From Amorphus sp040750475 (lineage in GTDB: Bacteria; Pseudomonadota; Alphaproteobacteria; Rhizobiales; Amorphaceae): DNA of 64,000 nt. Below, one piece after another: positions 35,376 through 45,900 of this stretch. The first letter of the stretch is position 1; each line of letters starts with the position of its first letter. The stretch covers positions 434,001-498,000 of the forward strand of contig NZ_JABJVY010000001.1 of assembly GCF_040750475.1 (NCBI RefSeq), in the 5' to 3' direction. A program made the translations under genes and the position numbers. The notes beneath the pieces are model-generated. The model saw nothing but the letters and a program-made list of their open reading frames with translations, made no database searches and was not told the DNA's origin.

Positions 35376-36719
35376 TTGGTATCGATCCCGTTGACCTCTC
35401 CTCCGTCCGCCCCGTTGAAGGGACGGCTGAGCGTGCCTGGCGACAAATCGGTTTCCCACCGCGCGCTGATGCTGTCCGCGCTTGCGATCGGCCGCTCGCG
35501 GATCGGCGGCCTTCTGGAATCGGAGGACGTGCTCGCCACCGCCTCGGTGCTGGGCGCGATGGGCGCGGGCATCGAGCGACTCGACGATGGCCGCTGGCAG
35601 GTCGACGGCGTCGGGGTCGGCGCGCTTCTGGAGCCGGAGACTGCGCTTGATTTCGGCAATGCCGGCACCAGCGTCCGCCTGACCCTCGGCCTGATCGCCA
35701 GCCACCCGATCGTCGCCACCGCGATCGGCGATCCCTCGCTCTCCAAGCGACCGATGGCGCGCGTGCTCGATCCGTTGCGGACGATGGGAGCGGAGGTGAT
35801 CGCGCGGTCCGGCGACCGGCTTCCGTTGACCATCCGCGGCGCGGAGACGCCCGTGCCGATCACCTACGAGCTGCCGGTACCGTCCGCCCAGGTGAAGTCG
35901 GCCGTGCTGCTTGCCGGCCTCAACACGCCGGGCACCACCACCGTGATCGAGCCGGTGCCGACCCGCGACCACACCGAGCGGATGCTCGCCGGCTTCGGCG
36001 CGCCGATCAAGACGGAGACCGACGAGGCCGGGCGCCGCCAGATCAGCCTTTCCGGCCCGGCCGCCCTGGAGCCGATGGATTTGACCGTGCCGGGCGACCC
36101 GAGTTCGGCCGCCTTCGCGGTGGTGGCGGGCCTGATCGTGCCGGGTTCGGATGTCACCGTCACCGACGTTCTGCTCAATCCGACCCGCACCGGCCTGTTC
36201 GACACGTTGGCCGAGATGGGCGGCGACATCGCGATCGAGAACGAGCGGATCTCCGGCGGCGAGCGCATCGGCGACGTCCATGTCCGCGCCAGCCGGCTCA
36301 AGGGCGTCGATGTGCCGCCGTCACGGGCACCCTCGATGATCGACGAATATCCCGTGCTCGCCGTCGCCGCCGCCTTCGCGGAGGGCGAAACGCGAATGGA
36401 GGGCGTCGGCGAACTCCGCGTCAAGGAGACCGACCGGCTCGCCGCCGTCACCGCCGGCCTTGCCGCCAACGGTATCCAGGTGGAAAGCGGCGACACGTGG
36501 CTTGCCGTCACCGGTCGCACCGGCCTTTCCGGCGGTGGCACGGTGGCCACCCATCTCGATCACCGCATCGCCATGAGCTTTCTGATCATGGGGCTTGCCG
36601 CCGACGAGCCGGTGACCGTGGACGACACCCGCATGATCGCCACCAGCTTCCCCGGCTTCGTGACGATGATGGAGGCCCTCGGGGCAGCGTTCACCGCCGA
36701 GACGGCGCCGGTGTCATGA
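35376..36719 (+). CDS. aroA: 3-phosphoshikimate 1-carboxyvinyltransferase (EPSP synthase, class II)
   Basis: A 447-residue EPSP synthase that joins phosphoenolpyruvate to shikimate-3-phosphate in the aromatic amino acid pathway. It is class II (CP4-like) by sequence: LSVPGDKSVSHRALMLSAL near the start, LSKRPMARVLDPLR, AQVKSAVLLAGLNTPG, TRDHTERML, GDPSSAAF and RAPSMIDEYPVLAVAAAFA. Unlike CP4, where DFGNA is followed by Ala (residue 100), this protein has DFGNAGTSVRL with Gly. I chose the TTG start at 35376, which has gaggg upstream and places the N-terminus just before the conserved region; another TTG lies at 35328. Its stop overlaps the start of cmk. Confidence 0.95.
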   Translation: MVSIPLTSPPSAPLKGRLSVPGDKSVSHRALMLSALAIGRSRIGGLLESEDVLATASVLGAMGAGIERLDDGRWQVDGVGVGALLEPETALDFGNAGTSVRLTLGLIASHPIVATAIGDPSLSKRPMARVLDPLRTMGAEVIARSGDRLPLTIRGAETPVPITYELPVPSAQVKSAVLLAGLNTPGTTTVIEPVPTRDHTERMLAGFGAPIKTETDEAGRRQISLSGPAALEPMDLTVPGDPSSAAFAVVAGLIVPGSDVTVTDVLLNPTRTGLFDTLAEMGGDIAIENERISGGERIGDVHVRASRLKGVDVPPSRAPSMIDEYPVLAVAAAFAEGETRMEGVGELRVKETDRLAAVTAGLAANGIQVESGDTWLAVTGRTGLSGGGTVATHLDHRIAMSFLIMGLAADEPVTVDDTRMIATSFPGFVTMMEALGAAFTAETAPVS

Positions 36720-37378
36720 TCATCGCGATCGACGGACCGGCCGCCTCGGGCAAGGGCACGCTCGCCCGCCGCCTCGCGGCGCATTTCGGGCTGCGCTACC
36801 TCGACACCGGACTGACCTACCGCGCCGTGGCCGACGAGCTCCTGCGCTGCGGCGAACCGCTCGACGACGAACCGGCGGCGGTACGTGCCGTGGCGCGCGT
36901 CGATTTCGCCAACATGAACCGGGCGCACCTTGCCGGCCACCGGATCGGCGAAGCCGCCTCGCAGATCGCGGTGATGCCGGCACTCAGAACCGCCCTGGTC
37001 GACCATCAGCGCGGCTTCGCCGAGACCCCGCCCGGCGCCGTTCTCGACGGGCGCGACATCGGTACGGTGGTCTGCCCGGCCGCCCCGGTGAAGCTCTTCG
37101 TCACCGCCACGCCCGAGGCCCGCGCCCGGCGGCGCGCCGACGAGATGGCGTCGCGGGGCGAGCCCGGACATTACGACGAAGTGCTCGCCGACCTGCGCCG
37201 CCGCGACGCGCGCGACACCGGACGCAGCGTGGCGCCGCTCGCACAAGCGCCGGACGCCGTCTTGCTCGATACAACCGAGTTGGATATAGATGCGGCGTTT
37301 CGCGCGGCTGTGGATATCGTCCGACAGGCTTTGCGGGCGAAGGGCGGCCAAAATGGCGGCCTCTCGACTGCAACCTGA
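36716..37378 (+). CDS. cmk: cytidylate kinase
   Basis: A 220-residue (d)CMP kinase. It begins MIIAIDGPAASGKGTLARRLA, with the P-loop GPAASGKGT, then LRYLDTGLTYRAV, VLDGRDIGTVVCP and a lid region with RRADEMASRG and RRDARDTGR. It phosphorylates CMP and dCMP. The ATG overlaps the aroA stop (ATGA at 36716-36719), so translation is coupled, and rpsA follows. The aroA-cmk-rpsA order is conserved in many proteobacteria. Confidence 0.96.
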   Translation: MIIAIDGPAASGKGTLARRLAAHFGLRYLDTGLTYRAVADELLRCGEPLDDEPAAVRAVARVDFANMNRAHLAGHRIGEAASQIAVMPALRTALVDHQRGFAETPPGAVLDGRDIGTVVCPAAPVKLFVTATPEARARRRADEMASRGEPGHYDEVLADLRRRDARDTGRSVAPLAQAPDAVLLDTTELDIDAAFRAAVDIVRQALRAKGGQNGGLSTAT

Positions 37379-37612
37379 GACGGTGGACACCGGCATTCGT
37401 CGTAGCCACATAGCGAAGCAGGTGCGAACGGCCGAGATCGTCTGATCCGGTCGCTCGTGGCGTTTCATCAAGTCCAGAATTTAGCCGTCCTGCCGGGGCA
37501 CCTTGCGCCGGACCGCTTTGTCGAAAGCGGGTGAGATCTTTCACTCCTGCAGGACGGGACGAGCAACACCAACCCCCGGCGCATGCCGAGCAATCGGCGA
37601 CCAGGAGACTGA

Positions 37613-39316
37613 ATGACCCTACAAACCACCCCGTCGCGTGAGGATTTTGCCGCCCTCCTCGATGCGTCTTTCAAAGCGGCCGAAATGCAGGAAGGCACCG
37701 TCGTCAAGGGGACGGTGGTCGGCTTCGAAAAAGACCTCGCCGTGATCGACGTCGGCCTCAAGGTCGAAGGCCGCGTTCCGCTGAAGGAATTCGGCGTCAA
37801 AGGCCGTGACGGCGCCCTGAACATGGGCGACGAGGTCGAGGTCTATCTGGAGCGCGTGGAAAATGCGCTCGGCGAAGCAGTTCTGTCGCGCGACAAGGCG
37901 CGGCGCGAAGAGAGCTGGGTTCGCCTGGAAGAGGCCTTCAACAAGAACGAGAAGGTCACCGGACAGATCTTCAATTCCGTCAAGGGTGGCTTCACGGTCG
38001 ATCTCGACGGCGCCGTGGCGTTCCTGCCGCGCAGCCAGGTCGACATCCGGCCGGTGCGCGACGTCGGCCCGCTGATGCACACGCCGCAGCCGTTCCAGAT
38101 CCTCAAGATGGACAAGCGCCGCGGCAACATCGTGGTGTCGCGCCGCGTGGTTCTGGAAGAGACCCGCGCCGAGCAGCGTTCGGAGCTGGTGCAGAGCCTG
38201 GAAGAAGGCCAGATCATCGAAGGCGTGGTGAAGAACATCACCGACTACGGCGCCTTCGTGGACCTCGGCGGCATCGACGGCCTGCTCCACGTCACCGACA
38301 TGGCGTGGCGCCGCGTCAATCACCCGACCGAGATCCTGTCGATCGGACAGACCGTCAAGGTCCAGGTGATCCGCGTCAACCACGAGACCCACCGCATCTC
38401 GCTCGGCATGAAGCAGCTCATGGCCGATCCGTGGGAGGGCATCGAGGCGAAGTACCCGGTGGGTGCGCGCTTCACCGGCCGCGTCAACAACATCACCGAC
38501 TATGGTGCGTTCGTTGAGCTGGAGCCGGGCATCGAAGGCCTGATCCACGTCTCGGAGATGAGCTGGACGAAGAAGAACGTCCATCCGGGCAAGATCGTGT
38601 CGACCAGCCAGGAAGTCGAGGTCATGATCCTCGAGGTCGATCCGGTGAAGCGCCGCATCTCGCTCGGCCTGAAGCAGACCCTCGACAATCCGTGGGAAGT
38701 CTTCCTGGAGAGCCATCCTGTCGGCTCCGAGGTCGAAGGCGAGGTCAAGAACAAGACCGAGTTCGGTCTGTTCATCGGTCTCGACGGCGACATCGACGGC
38801 ATGGTCCACCTCTCCGACCTGGACTGGAACCGTCCGGGCGAAGACGTCATGGCCGAGTACAACAAGGGCGACATGGTGCGCGCCGTCGTGCTCGACGTGG
38901 ACGTGGAGAAGGAGCGGATCTCGCTGGGCATCAAGCAGCTCCAGGGCGATCCGTTCACCGAGGCGGGCGACGTTCGCAAGGGCGCGATCATCACCTGCGA
39001 GGTGACCCAGGTCCAGGACGCCGGTCTGGAAGTGAAGATCGTCGGCACCGACCTCACCGCCTTCATTCGGCGCGCCGATCTCGCCCGCGACCGCTCCGAG
39101 CAGCGGCCCGAGCGGTTCTCGGTTGGCCAGAAAGTCGACGCCCGCGTCACCCAGTTCGACAAGAAGGCGCGCAAGGTCGCCGTGTCGATCAAGGCGCTGG
39201 AGATCGCCGAAGAGAAGGAGGCCGTCGCCCAGTACGGCTCGACCGACTCCGGCGCGTCGCTCGGCGACATCCTCGGAGCGGCCCTGAAGGCCCGCGAAGA
39301 AGACGACAAGAGCTGA
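37613..39316 (+). CDS. rpsA: 30S ribosomal protein S1
   Basis: A 567-residue protein with six S1 (OB-fold) repeats, the usual length in Rhizobiales. Repeat hallmarks occur in series: KNITDYGAFVDLGGIDGLLH, NNITDYGAFVELEPGIEGLI, NKTEFGLFIGLDGDIDGMVH, and the ISLGMKQ/ISLGLKQ/ISLGIKQ ends. It recruits mRNA to the small subunit and helps start translation. The ATG at 37613 has a clear Shine-Dalgarno (caggag at 37602). A 230-base gap to cmk may hold its own promoter. A terminator follows. Confidence 0.97.
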   Translation: MTLQTTPSREDFAALLDASFKAAEMQEGTVVKGTVVGFEKDLAVIDVGLKVEGRVPLKEFGVKGRDGALNMGDEVEVYLERVENALGEAVLSRDKARREESWVRLEEAFNKNEKVTGQIFNSVKGGFTVDLDGAVAFLPRSQVDIRPVRDVGPLMHTPQPFQILKMDKRRGNIVVSRRVVLEETRAEQRSELVQSLEEGQIIEGVVKNITDYGAFVDLGGIDGLLHVTDMAWRRVNHPTEILSIGQTVKVQVIRVNHETHRISLGMKQLMADPWEGIEAKYPVGARFTGRVNNITDYGAFVELEPGIEGLIHVSEMSWTKKNVHPGKIVSTSQEVEVMILEVDPVKRRISLGLKQTLDNPWEVFLESHPVGSEVEGEVKNKTEFGLFIGLDGDIDGMVHLSDLDWNRPGEDVMAEYNKGDMVRAVVLDVDVEKERISLGIKQLQGDPFTEAGDVRKGAIITCEVTQVQDAGLEVKIVGTDLTAFIRRADLARDRSEQRPERFSVGQKVDARVTQFDKKARKVAVSIKALEIAEEKEAVAQYGSTDSGASLGDILGAALKAREEDDKS

Positions 39317-39355
39317 TCCGATACGCGCTGACGGCGCGACATCGGACGCGTTTGG

Positions 39356-39383
39356 AAAGGGCGGCCTTCGGGCCGCCCTTTTT
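39356..39383 (+). terminator. rho-independent terminator of rpsA
   Basis: GGGCGGCC, loop TTCG, GGCCGCCC, then a run of five T. It lies 40 bases after the rpsA stop. Confidence 0.95.
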
Positions 39384-39526
39384 CGTTGGACGTCAGGCCC
39401 TTCGGGCCCCAGAACGCCCTCAAAAACGTGGGTCGGTGGAACGGCTGCCTGTCACGGCCCGTTGCTACGATGGAGATCCAGGCCGTCTATCTGGTGGCCG
39501 GTCATCACAAGCTCGGAGACTGAGAC

Positions 39527-39673
39527 ATGGTGGACGTCGTTGCGATTCAGCCGATCCTCGCCCTCATCGTCGGCATCCTGATCCTGGTGGTGCCGCGCGT
39601 GCTGAACTATGCCGTCGCGGCTTACCTAATCATCATCGGCATTCTCGGCCTGTTTCCAAACCTGATGCAATAA
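39527..39673 (+). CDS. DUF3096 small membrane protein
   Basis: A 48-residue protein beginning MVDVVAIQPILALIVGILIL, with two hydrophobic segments joined by VPRVLNYAVAAYLI and ending GLFPNLMQ. The pattern P-x-L-x-L-x-x-G-I-L-I-L-x-x-P-R-x-L-N-Y-x-V-A-x-Y-L-I matches DUF3096. An upstream purine stretch (ggaga) serves as ribosome-binding site. It is a stand-alone short gene between rpsA and rpoH. Function unknown. Confidence 0.8.
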   Translation: MVDVVAIQPILALIVGILILVVPRVLNYAVAAYLIIIGILGLFPNLMQ

Positions 39674-39778
39674 GCCGTTCGGGGGCCAAACGCACAGCGT
39701 CGCCCGGCTTCGATCCTGGCAAGTCCGTCGCGAGCTTCGGTTTCGCGGTCTGTCAGCTGGTGCGAAATCGGGCCGGTT

Positions 39779-40648
<870 letters not shown>

Positions 40649-40751
40649 GGCGTCCTCGCATCTGATGCGTTCAACTCTCCTACGATGAACGCGCCGCCGC
40701 GGATCAGGCGAGCCCTATTCGTGCTTCAGCACGTAATCGTGATCGAACCCC

Positions 40752-40786
40752 ATAAAGAAAGAAACGGGCACCGCGAGGCACCCGTT
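40752..40786 (-). terminator. terminator of carD
   Basis: On the leftward strand a 10-base stem, AACGGGTGCC with GGTGCCCGTT (two G-T pairs), has loop TCGC and then a T-rich run (TTTCTTTCTTT). It lies 34 bases after the carD stop, between carD and rpoH. Confidence 0.75.
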
Positions 40787-40820
40787 CCTGAAAAAGCTCA
40801 AAAAAGTTGGAGAGCGGCGA

Positions 40821-41417
40821 TCAGGCCGCTTCTTCCTGCTCGTTCTCGCCGTCGAGATCCTCACCGCCCTCGCCGTCGGCCACCTTCGCGTTGCGACGCG
40901 GAGCCTTGGCGAGCTGCGCCTCGATCAGCCGGACCGCCTCGGTCTCGGAGACCTTGTTGACCGCGCCAATTTCGCGCGCCATGCGGTCGAGAGCGGCCTC
41001 GAAAAGCTGGCGCTCGGAATAGGACTGCTCCGGCTGGGTATCGGCACGATAGAGGTCGCGCACGACTTCCGCGATCGACAACAAATCGCCGGAGTTGATC
41101 TTCGCCTCGTACTCCTGCGCGCGACGGCTCCACATGGTGCGCTTGACGCGGGCACGGCCGGTCACAAGATCCAGCGCCTTCTTCACGGTCGGGCTATCGG
41201 CGAGCTTGCGCAGTCCGGCGCTCTTGGCCTTGGCGACCGGCACGCGGAGCGTCATCTTGTCTTTCTCGAAGTTGACGACGATCAGCTCGAGACGATGACC
41301 CGCGACTTCCTGCTCCTCGATCGCTTCGATCTGTCCGACGCCGTGCGCGGGATAGACGATGTAGTCTTGGGGCTTGAAGGTCGACCGCTGAACCGGTTTC
41401 TTTGCCGAGGTGGCCAT
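40821..41417 (-). CDS. carD: CarD-family transcriptional regulator
   Basis: A 198-residue CarD/TRCF-RID protein. The N-terminal RNA-polymerase-interacting domain has FKPQDYIVYPAHGVGQIEAIEEQEVAGHRLELIVV, and the helical DNA-binding part includes LRKLADSPTVKKALDLV and WSRRAQEYEAKINSGD. The tail is acidic. CarD stabilises open promoter complexes at many promoters, including rRNA. I use the ATG at 41417, with aggag about 11 bases upstream; a GTG at 41429 is the alternative. It is upstream of rpoH but separated by a terminator. Confidence 0.92.
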   Translation of the reverse strand: MATSAKKPVQRSTFKPQDYIVYPAHGVGQIEAIEEQEVAGHRLELIVVNFEKDKMTLRVPVAKAKSAGLRKLADSPTVKKALDLVTGRARVKRTMWSRRAQEYEAKINSGDLLSIAEVVRDLYRADTQPEQSYSERQLFEAALDRMAREIGAVNKVSETEAVRLIEAQLAKAPRRNAKVADGEGGEDLDGENEQEEAA

Positions 41418-41930
41418 ACGCGTCTGCACTCCTGTGCCTTTTTCATGTTTTTCGACCGGCCTTGGACCTTCAGGCCGAATCGTCTATTGAGCGCCAAGCG
41501 GCGCTTCGCTATCGATGCTTTGGTCGCCGACTGCGTCGGACCGAACGAACGACATCAGCGCGCCCGCGGCAAAAACCGTGCCCGCGCCAAAATGGCGGAG
41601 CCGCGCTCGCATCCGTCGAGGTAACATGCGGGTTCCTCGACGACCCGAGCGGCGTAGCGAGGTTCACCTCGCCTACTGCGGAGCGGGAAGTTCGATGGCA
41701 GACAGTGCCTCGACACGGTTGACGCTACGAGCGATCAAAGCAATTCCCTAATATATCTCAAATTGAGGAAAAATCAAAGGCTTGCCGCACGGCAAAAGCC
41801 GCGGCATGCAGTGCGGAAGCGTTTTATGGCGGCGCGCAAACCGGTTCGCGGCCCCAGCGCGACAAACAGTCGCTGGGACGCAAACGCGCTTTTCGCTGCC
41901 GTCTTGACCCGTCTTGCCTAGTCGGCCGGA
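41418..41930. other. spacer upstream of carD
   Basis: About 510 bases between the end of fdxA and the start of carD, both leftward. It has an AT-rich patch at 41748-41774 that could carry the carD promoter. No gene is seen. Confidence 0.4.
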
Positions 41931-42269
41931 TCAATCCCCCGGGCCAGGCTCCGCCGAGAAATAAGTCTCGTACTTGTCGGCGACACCGTCAAACGCGTCG
42001 GCCTCGGGCAACGGGTCCTTCTTCGCCGTCAGGTTCGGCCATTTTGAGGCATACTCGGCGTTCACCTCGAGCCATTTTTCCAGGCCCGGTTCGGTGTCCG
42101 GACGGATCGCGTCAATCGGGCATTCCGGTTCGCACACGCCGCAGTCGATGCATTCGTCGGGATGAATGACGAGCATGTTCTCGCCTTCATAGAAGCAATC
42201 GACCGGGCAGACTTCAACGCAGTCGGTGTACTTGCACTTGATGCACGCGTCGGTGACGACGTACGTCAT
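41931..42269 (-). CDS. fdxA: 7Fe ferredoxin
   Basis: A 112-residue ferredoxin of the FdxA type. Start MTYVVTDACIKCKYTDCVEV, with CIKCKYTDCVEVCPVDCF and CIDCGVCEPECP giving the cysteines for one [3Fe-4S] and one [4Fe-4S] cluster. The C-terminal extension (about 60 residues) is typical of FdxA. It transfers electrons in the cytoplasm; its partner here is unknown. The ATG at 42269 follows a strong ribosome-binding site (ggagg); longer open frame upstream is spurious. The 300-base gap to the S4 gene holds a short dyad, CCGAACC-TC-GGTTCGG (42427-42442). Confidence 0.95.
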   Translation of the reverse strand: MTYVVTDACIKCKYTDCVEVCPVDCFYEGENMLVIHPDECIDCGVCEPECPIDAIRPDTEPGLEKWLEVNAEYASKWPNLTAKKDPLPEADAFDGVADKYETYFSAEPGPGD

Positions 42270-42569
42270 TTCAATCCTCCAATCGGCGTGCGCGCCTTTC
42301 TCGGCGCCGGCACGCAGTCGTGCGGACGGGCTCGGTGTCTCCGTCCGAAAAACCGGAAGCGCATCGCCGCTTCGATAGAACGAAGCAACGCCTGGCGCCA
42401 ATCCGTTGTGTTGACGCAAATGGGAACCGAACCTCGGTTCGGCATTTCCTGGAATGGCTCTAGCGTCATCGCGCAGACGGCTCAAGCAACCAGGCGCTGC
42501 CAGATCCCGTTGGATAGAACGTTTGTTTCCCGCCTGCCGCCTTCAACGAAACGGTGCGACGAAAAGCGC

Positions 42570-42917
42570 TCAATCCTCGTCGTCTGCGTCCGAGGTCTCA
42601 GCGCGATCCCCACGCTCGTCCGCGTTCGCCGGCGCCGACAGATCGCGGTAGCAAGCGTGGGCTTCCGGCGCGGGGCCGCGACGCTCCGGCAGGCAAATCA
42701 CCTCCAGCACCCGAACCGCGTGTCGCCCGGCGATGGTCACCACATCGCCCGGGCCGATACGACGCGAGGACGCCTTCACCTTTTCGCGATTGACCCGGAC
42801 ATGGCCGCTCGTCACCAGCGTCTGCGCAAGGCCGCGTGTCTTTGCAGCGCGAATGCGCCAGAGCCACACATCGATGCGTTGACGGCTGGACGCCTCGTCG
42901 ACCTCAGCTCGGGTCAC
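42570..42917 (-). CDS. S4-domain RNA-binding protein (Hsp15-like)
   Basis: A 115-residue protein with an S4 domain: RQRIDVWLWRIRAAKTRGLAQTLVTSGHVRVN (about 12-43), then KASSRRIGPGDVV. R-x-D-x-W-L-W-x-x-R is the Hsp15 signature. Hsp15 binds stalled 50S subunits carrying nascent chains. The C-terminus is polar and acidic. It starts with GTG at 42917 and overlaps the helicase stop by 14 bases, so the two are coupled. Confidence 0.9.
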   Translation of the reverse strand: MTRAEVDEASSRQRIDVWLWRIRAAKTRGLAQTLVTSGHVRVNREKVKASSRRIGPGDVVTIAGRHAVRVLEVICLPERRGPAPEAHACYRDLSAPANADERGDRAETSDADDED

Positions 42918-45900
42918 GCGTTCCCCGTTCCAGATTGCGCTTCAGCTCGGCCAGCTTGGCGAACGGCGAATCCGGATCGACCGGCCGATCCTTCGGCGGA
43001 CCGGAGCGCCTCCGTGGATCGCCCTTGCCCTGCTGGGGCTGCTTGCCGGCATGCGCCGGCCCACCACCGCCCTTGCCTCGGTGCGGCTTGCCGCCGGACG
43101 GCCCGTTGTTGCGATCGCGCTTGGGCTGGCCTTCGGCGCCTTCGCTTCGCCCCTTGGGCCCGCCGCCACGACCGGCGGCACCTTGATGATCGCCGCCCCG
43201 CCGGCCCCGATTGCGGCCCTGGCGCTCGCCCTCGGCATTGCCGTCGCGCTTTGCGTGCTCCCGCCGGCGCTGCTCGTCCGGACGCCGGCGGCGGCCAGGC
43301 CGCCAGACCTCGATCATCTCCGGCTCGGCGGACGCCTCCGGGGCGGATGCGGTGGACGTGTCGGCGGTTTCCGTCGGCACTGCGTTTGTCTGGGCAGCCT
43401 CTGCCGCCGGGAACTCGGCAGCCGGTGCTTCTCCTTCCGGTGAGACCGTTGCCTCGACCGGCTCTACCAGCTCCGCCGCGGCCGCCTCGTCCGCCACGAC
43501 CGGCTCCGCAACGTCCGGGCTTACCCCGGCAGCGGACGCAGAGATCGCTTCTTCGGCGACGGTTTCCGCCGGCGCGGCCGCATCTGCGCTCGCGGGTTCG
43601 AACAGCGTCTCGCCCGAGGCATTCGCCTCGGCGACCAAAGCCGGAGCATCATCGCTCGCCGACGCCACCATTGCTTCGCCATTGCCAGCCGCAACGATGG
43701 TGTCGGCTTCAGCCGTCTCGCCCTCCAGCACCGCCGACGCCTCGGCCGGGGCGGCCACAGCAGGTGCCGCCGGAGCGGGCGCCTTGGGCGGGGCCGGACG
43801 ACGCTCCAGACGATAGCCCAGCGACTTCAACACCGAGGCGAAATCCTCCCCGGAGCAGCCCAGCAGCGACGTCATGGAAACGGTGACGGTAAAGCCGCCG
43901 CCTTCGGGAATCGCGCCTTCCGGCGGGGTCGCCGTCGCTTCCGCCGGTTTCCAGGCGATCAGCGGGCGGATCTGGTCGGCAAGCCGTTCCAGGATGTCCA
44001 CGCGCACGGCGCGGTTGCCACACGCCCGGAACCCGACGGCGCCATAAAGCGCCTTTGGCACCTCCGGATCGAGCGGGATCGACGTCCGGCCCGAGGCGGA
44101 AAGCTGGGGCAGGTCCGCCAGACCGGCGACATCGAGAGAGGCGTTCTTGAGCGCCCAGAGCTGCGCCAGAAGGCGGCTCGGCGCCGGCTTCAAAAGCGCC
44201 GGAATATAGATGTGATAGGCGCCGAAGCGCACACCATACTGGCGCATGCCCGCCCGCGCCTGCTGATCGAGATTCTTGACCTCGTCGGCGACGGCCTGCC
44301 GGTCCAAAACGCCCAGCGCTTCAGTGAGCTGGAAGGCAAGCCCCCGGGCGATTCCCTCCAGATCCGCCGCCTGGCGCAGATCGAACAGCGGCTTCAGCAG
44401 CGTCTCGACATGGGTTTTCAGCCAGAGCTGAAGCCGCGCCTGGACCTTCTCCAGCGCCGCCCCGCTGAGCTGCTCGTCCGACAGCACGATCAGGTTCGGC
44501 CGCAGCGTCTCCTCGCCCGCCACCACCTTGGCGACGGCTTCGCCCTGCCAGCGCACGGCGCCGTCGGAGGCCAGCACGAACGAGGCATCCGGCGCCTCTG
44601 CCAGGCGATCGGCCCGGCGCTCGAATTCGCTCGCAAGCGCTTTCTGAGCAGCGGCGCGCACCGCCTTGGTGTCGGGCGTTTCCGCCGTCGACACGGGAAT
44701 GAAACGGAAACCGTGTAGATTGCCGACGTGGTGGCCTTCCACCATCACGTCGCCCGAGGTGGTGATCTCGGATTCGAGCATGTCGTTGTCTCTCAGCCGG
44801 CGCATCAGGACACTGGTTCGGCGATCGACGAACCGTTGGGTCAAACGCTCGTGCAGAGCGTCCGAAAGGCGATCCTCGATGGCGCGGGTGGTTTGTCTCC
44901 AGTGGACGGGATCGTCAAGCCAATCGGCACGGTTGGCAACATAAGTCCAGGTCCGGATGTGCGCGATACGGTTCGACAGTGTGTCGATATCGCCATCCGT
45001 GCGATCCGCAAAGGCCAACTGCCGCGCAAACCAGTCGTCAGGAATGCGCCCAGACGTCATCAGGTTCCGATAGAGCCCGAGCACGAGGTCGGCGTGATTG
45101 GCCGGCGCGATGCGGCGATAGTCGGGAAGCTGGCATACATCCCAAAGCCGCTCCACCGCGTCGGCACCGCGCGCCATGTCGGCAATTTCGCGATCCTTTG
45201 CGGCGTACTCCAGACAGACCATGTCCTCCGCCGGCGGGGCGCGGGTCAGACCATCTTCCCGCGGAGGCTCGTCCAGGCTGCGGCGCAGCGCGCTGATGGA
45301 GGAGTAATCCAGATCGGCATTGCGCCACTGGAACACGCGAATCGGCTCGAAGTTGTGGGTCTCCAGCGCCTCGACCAGATCGTCGCCGAACGGATCGACC
45401 CGTCCGGTCACCCCGAACGTTCCGTCGCGCATGTGGCGACCGGCACGGCCGGCGATCTGGCCGAGCTCGCCTGGATTGAGCCGGCGGTACTGATAGCCGT
45501 CGAATTTGCGATCGGCGGCGAACGCCACGTGGTCGACGTCGAGATTGAGGCCCATGCCGATGGCATCGGTCGCGATCAGGAAATCGACGTCGCCGGACTG
45601 AAACAGCTCGACCTGGGCATTGCGGGTCCGCGGGCTGAGCGCGCCGAGCACCACCGCCGCACCGCCGCGCTGGCGCCGGATCAGCTCCGCGATCTGGTAA
45701 ACCTCGCTGGCGGAAAAGGCGACGACGGCCGAACGCGTCGGCAGCCGCGTGATCTTCTTGGAGCCGGAATAGCGCAGCACCGACATGCGTGGCCGCGTCA
45801 CCACGTTGAGCCCGGGCAGCAGCTTTTCCAGAAGCGCGCGCGCCGTCGCCGCACCCAAAAGCAGCGTCTCCGAATGGCCCCGCAGCCGCAGGATCCGATC

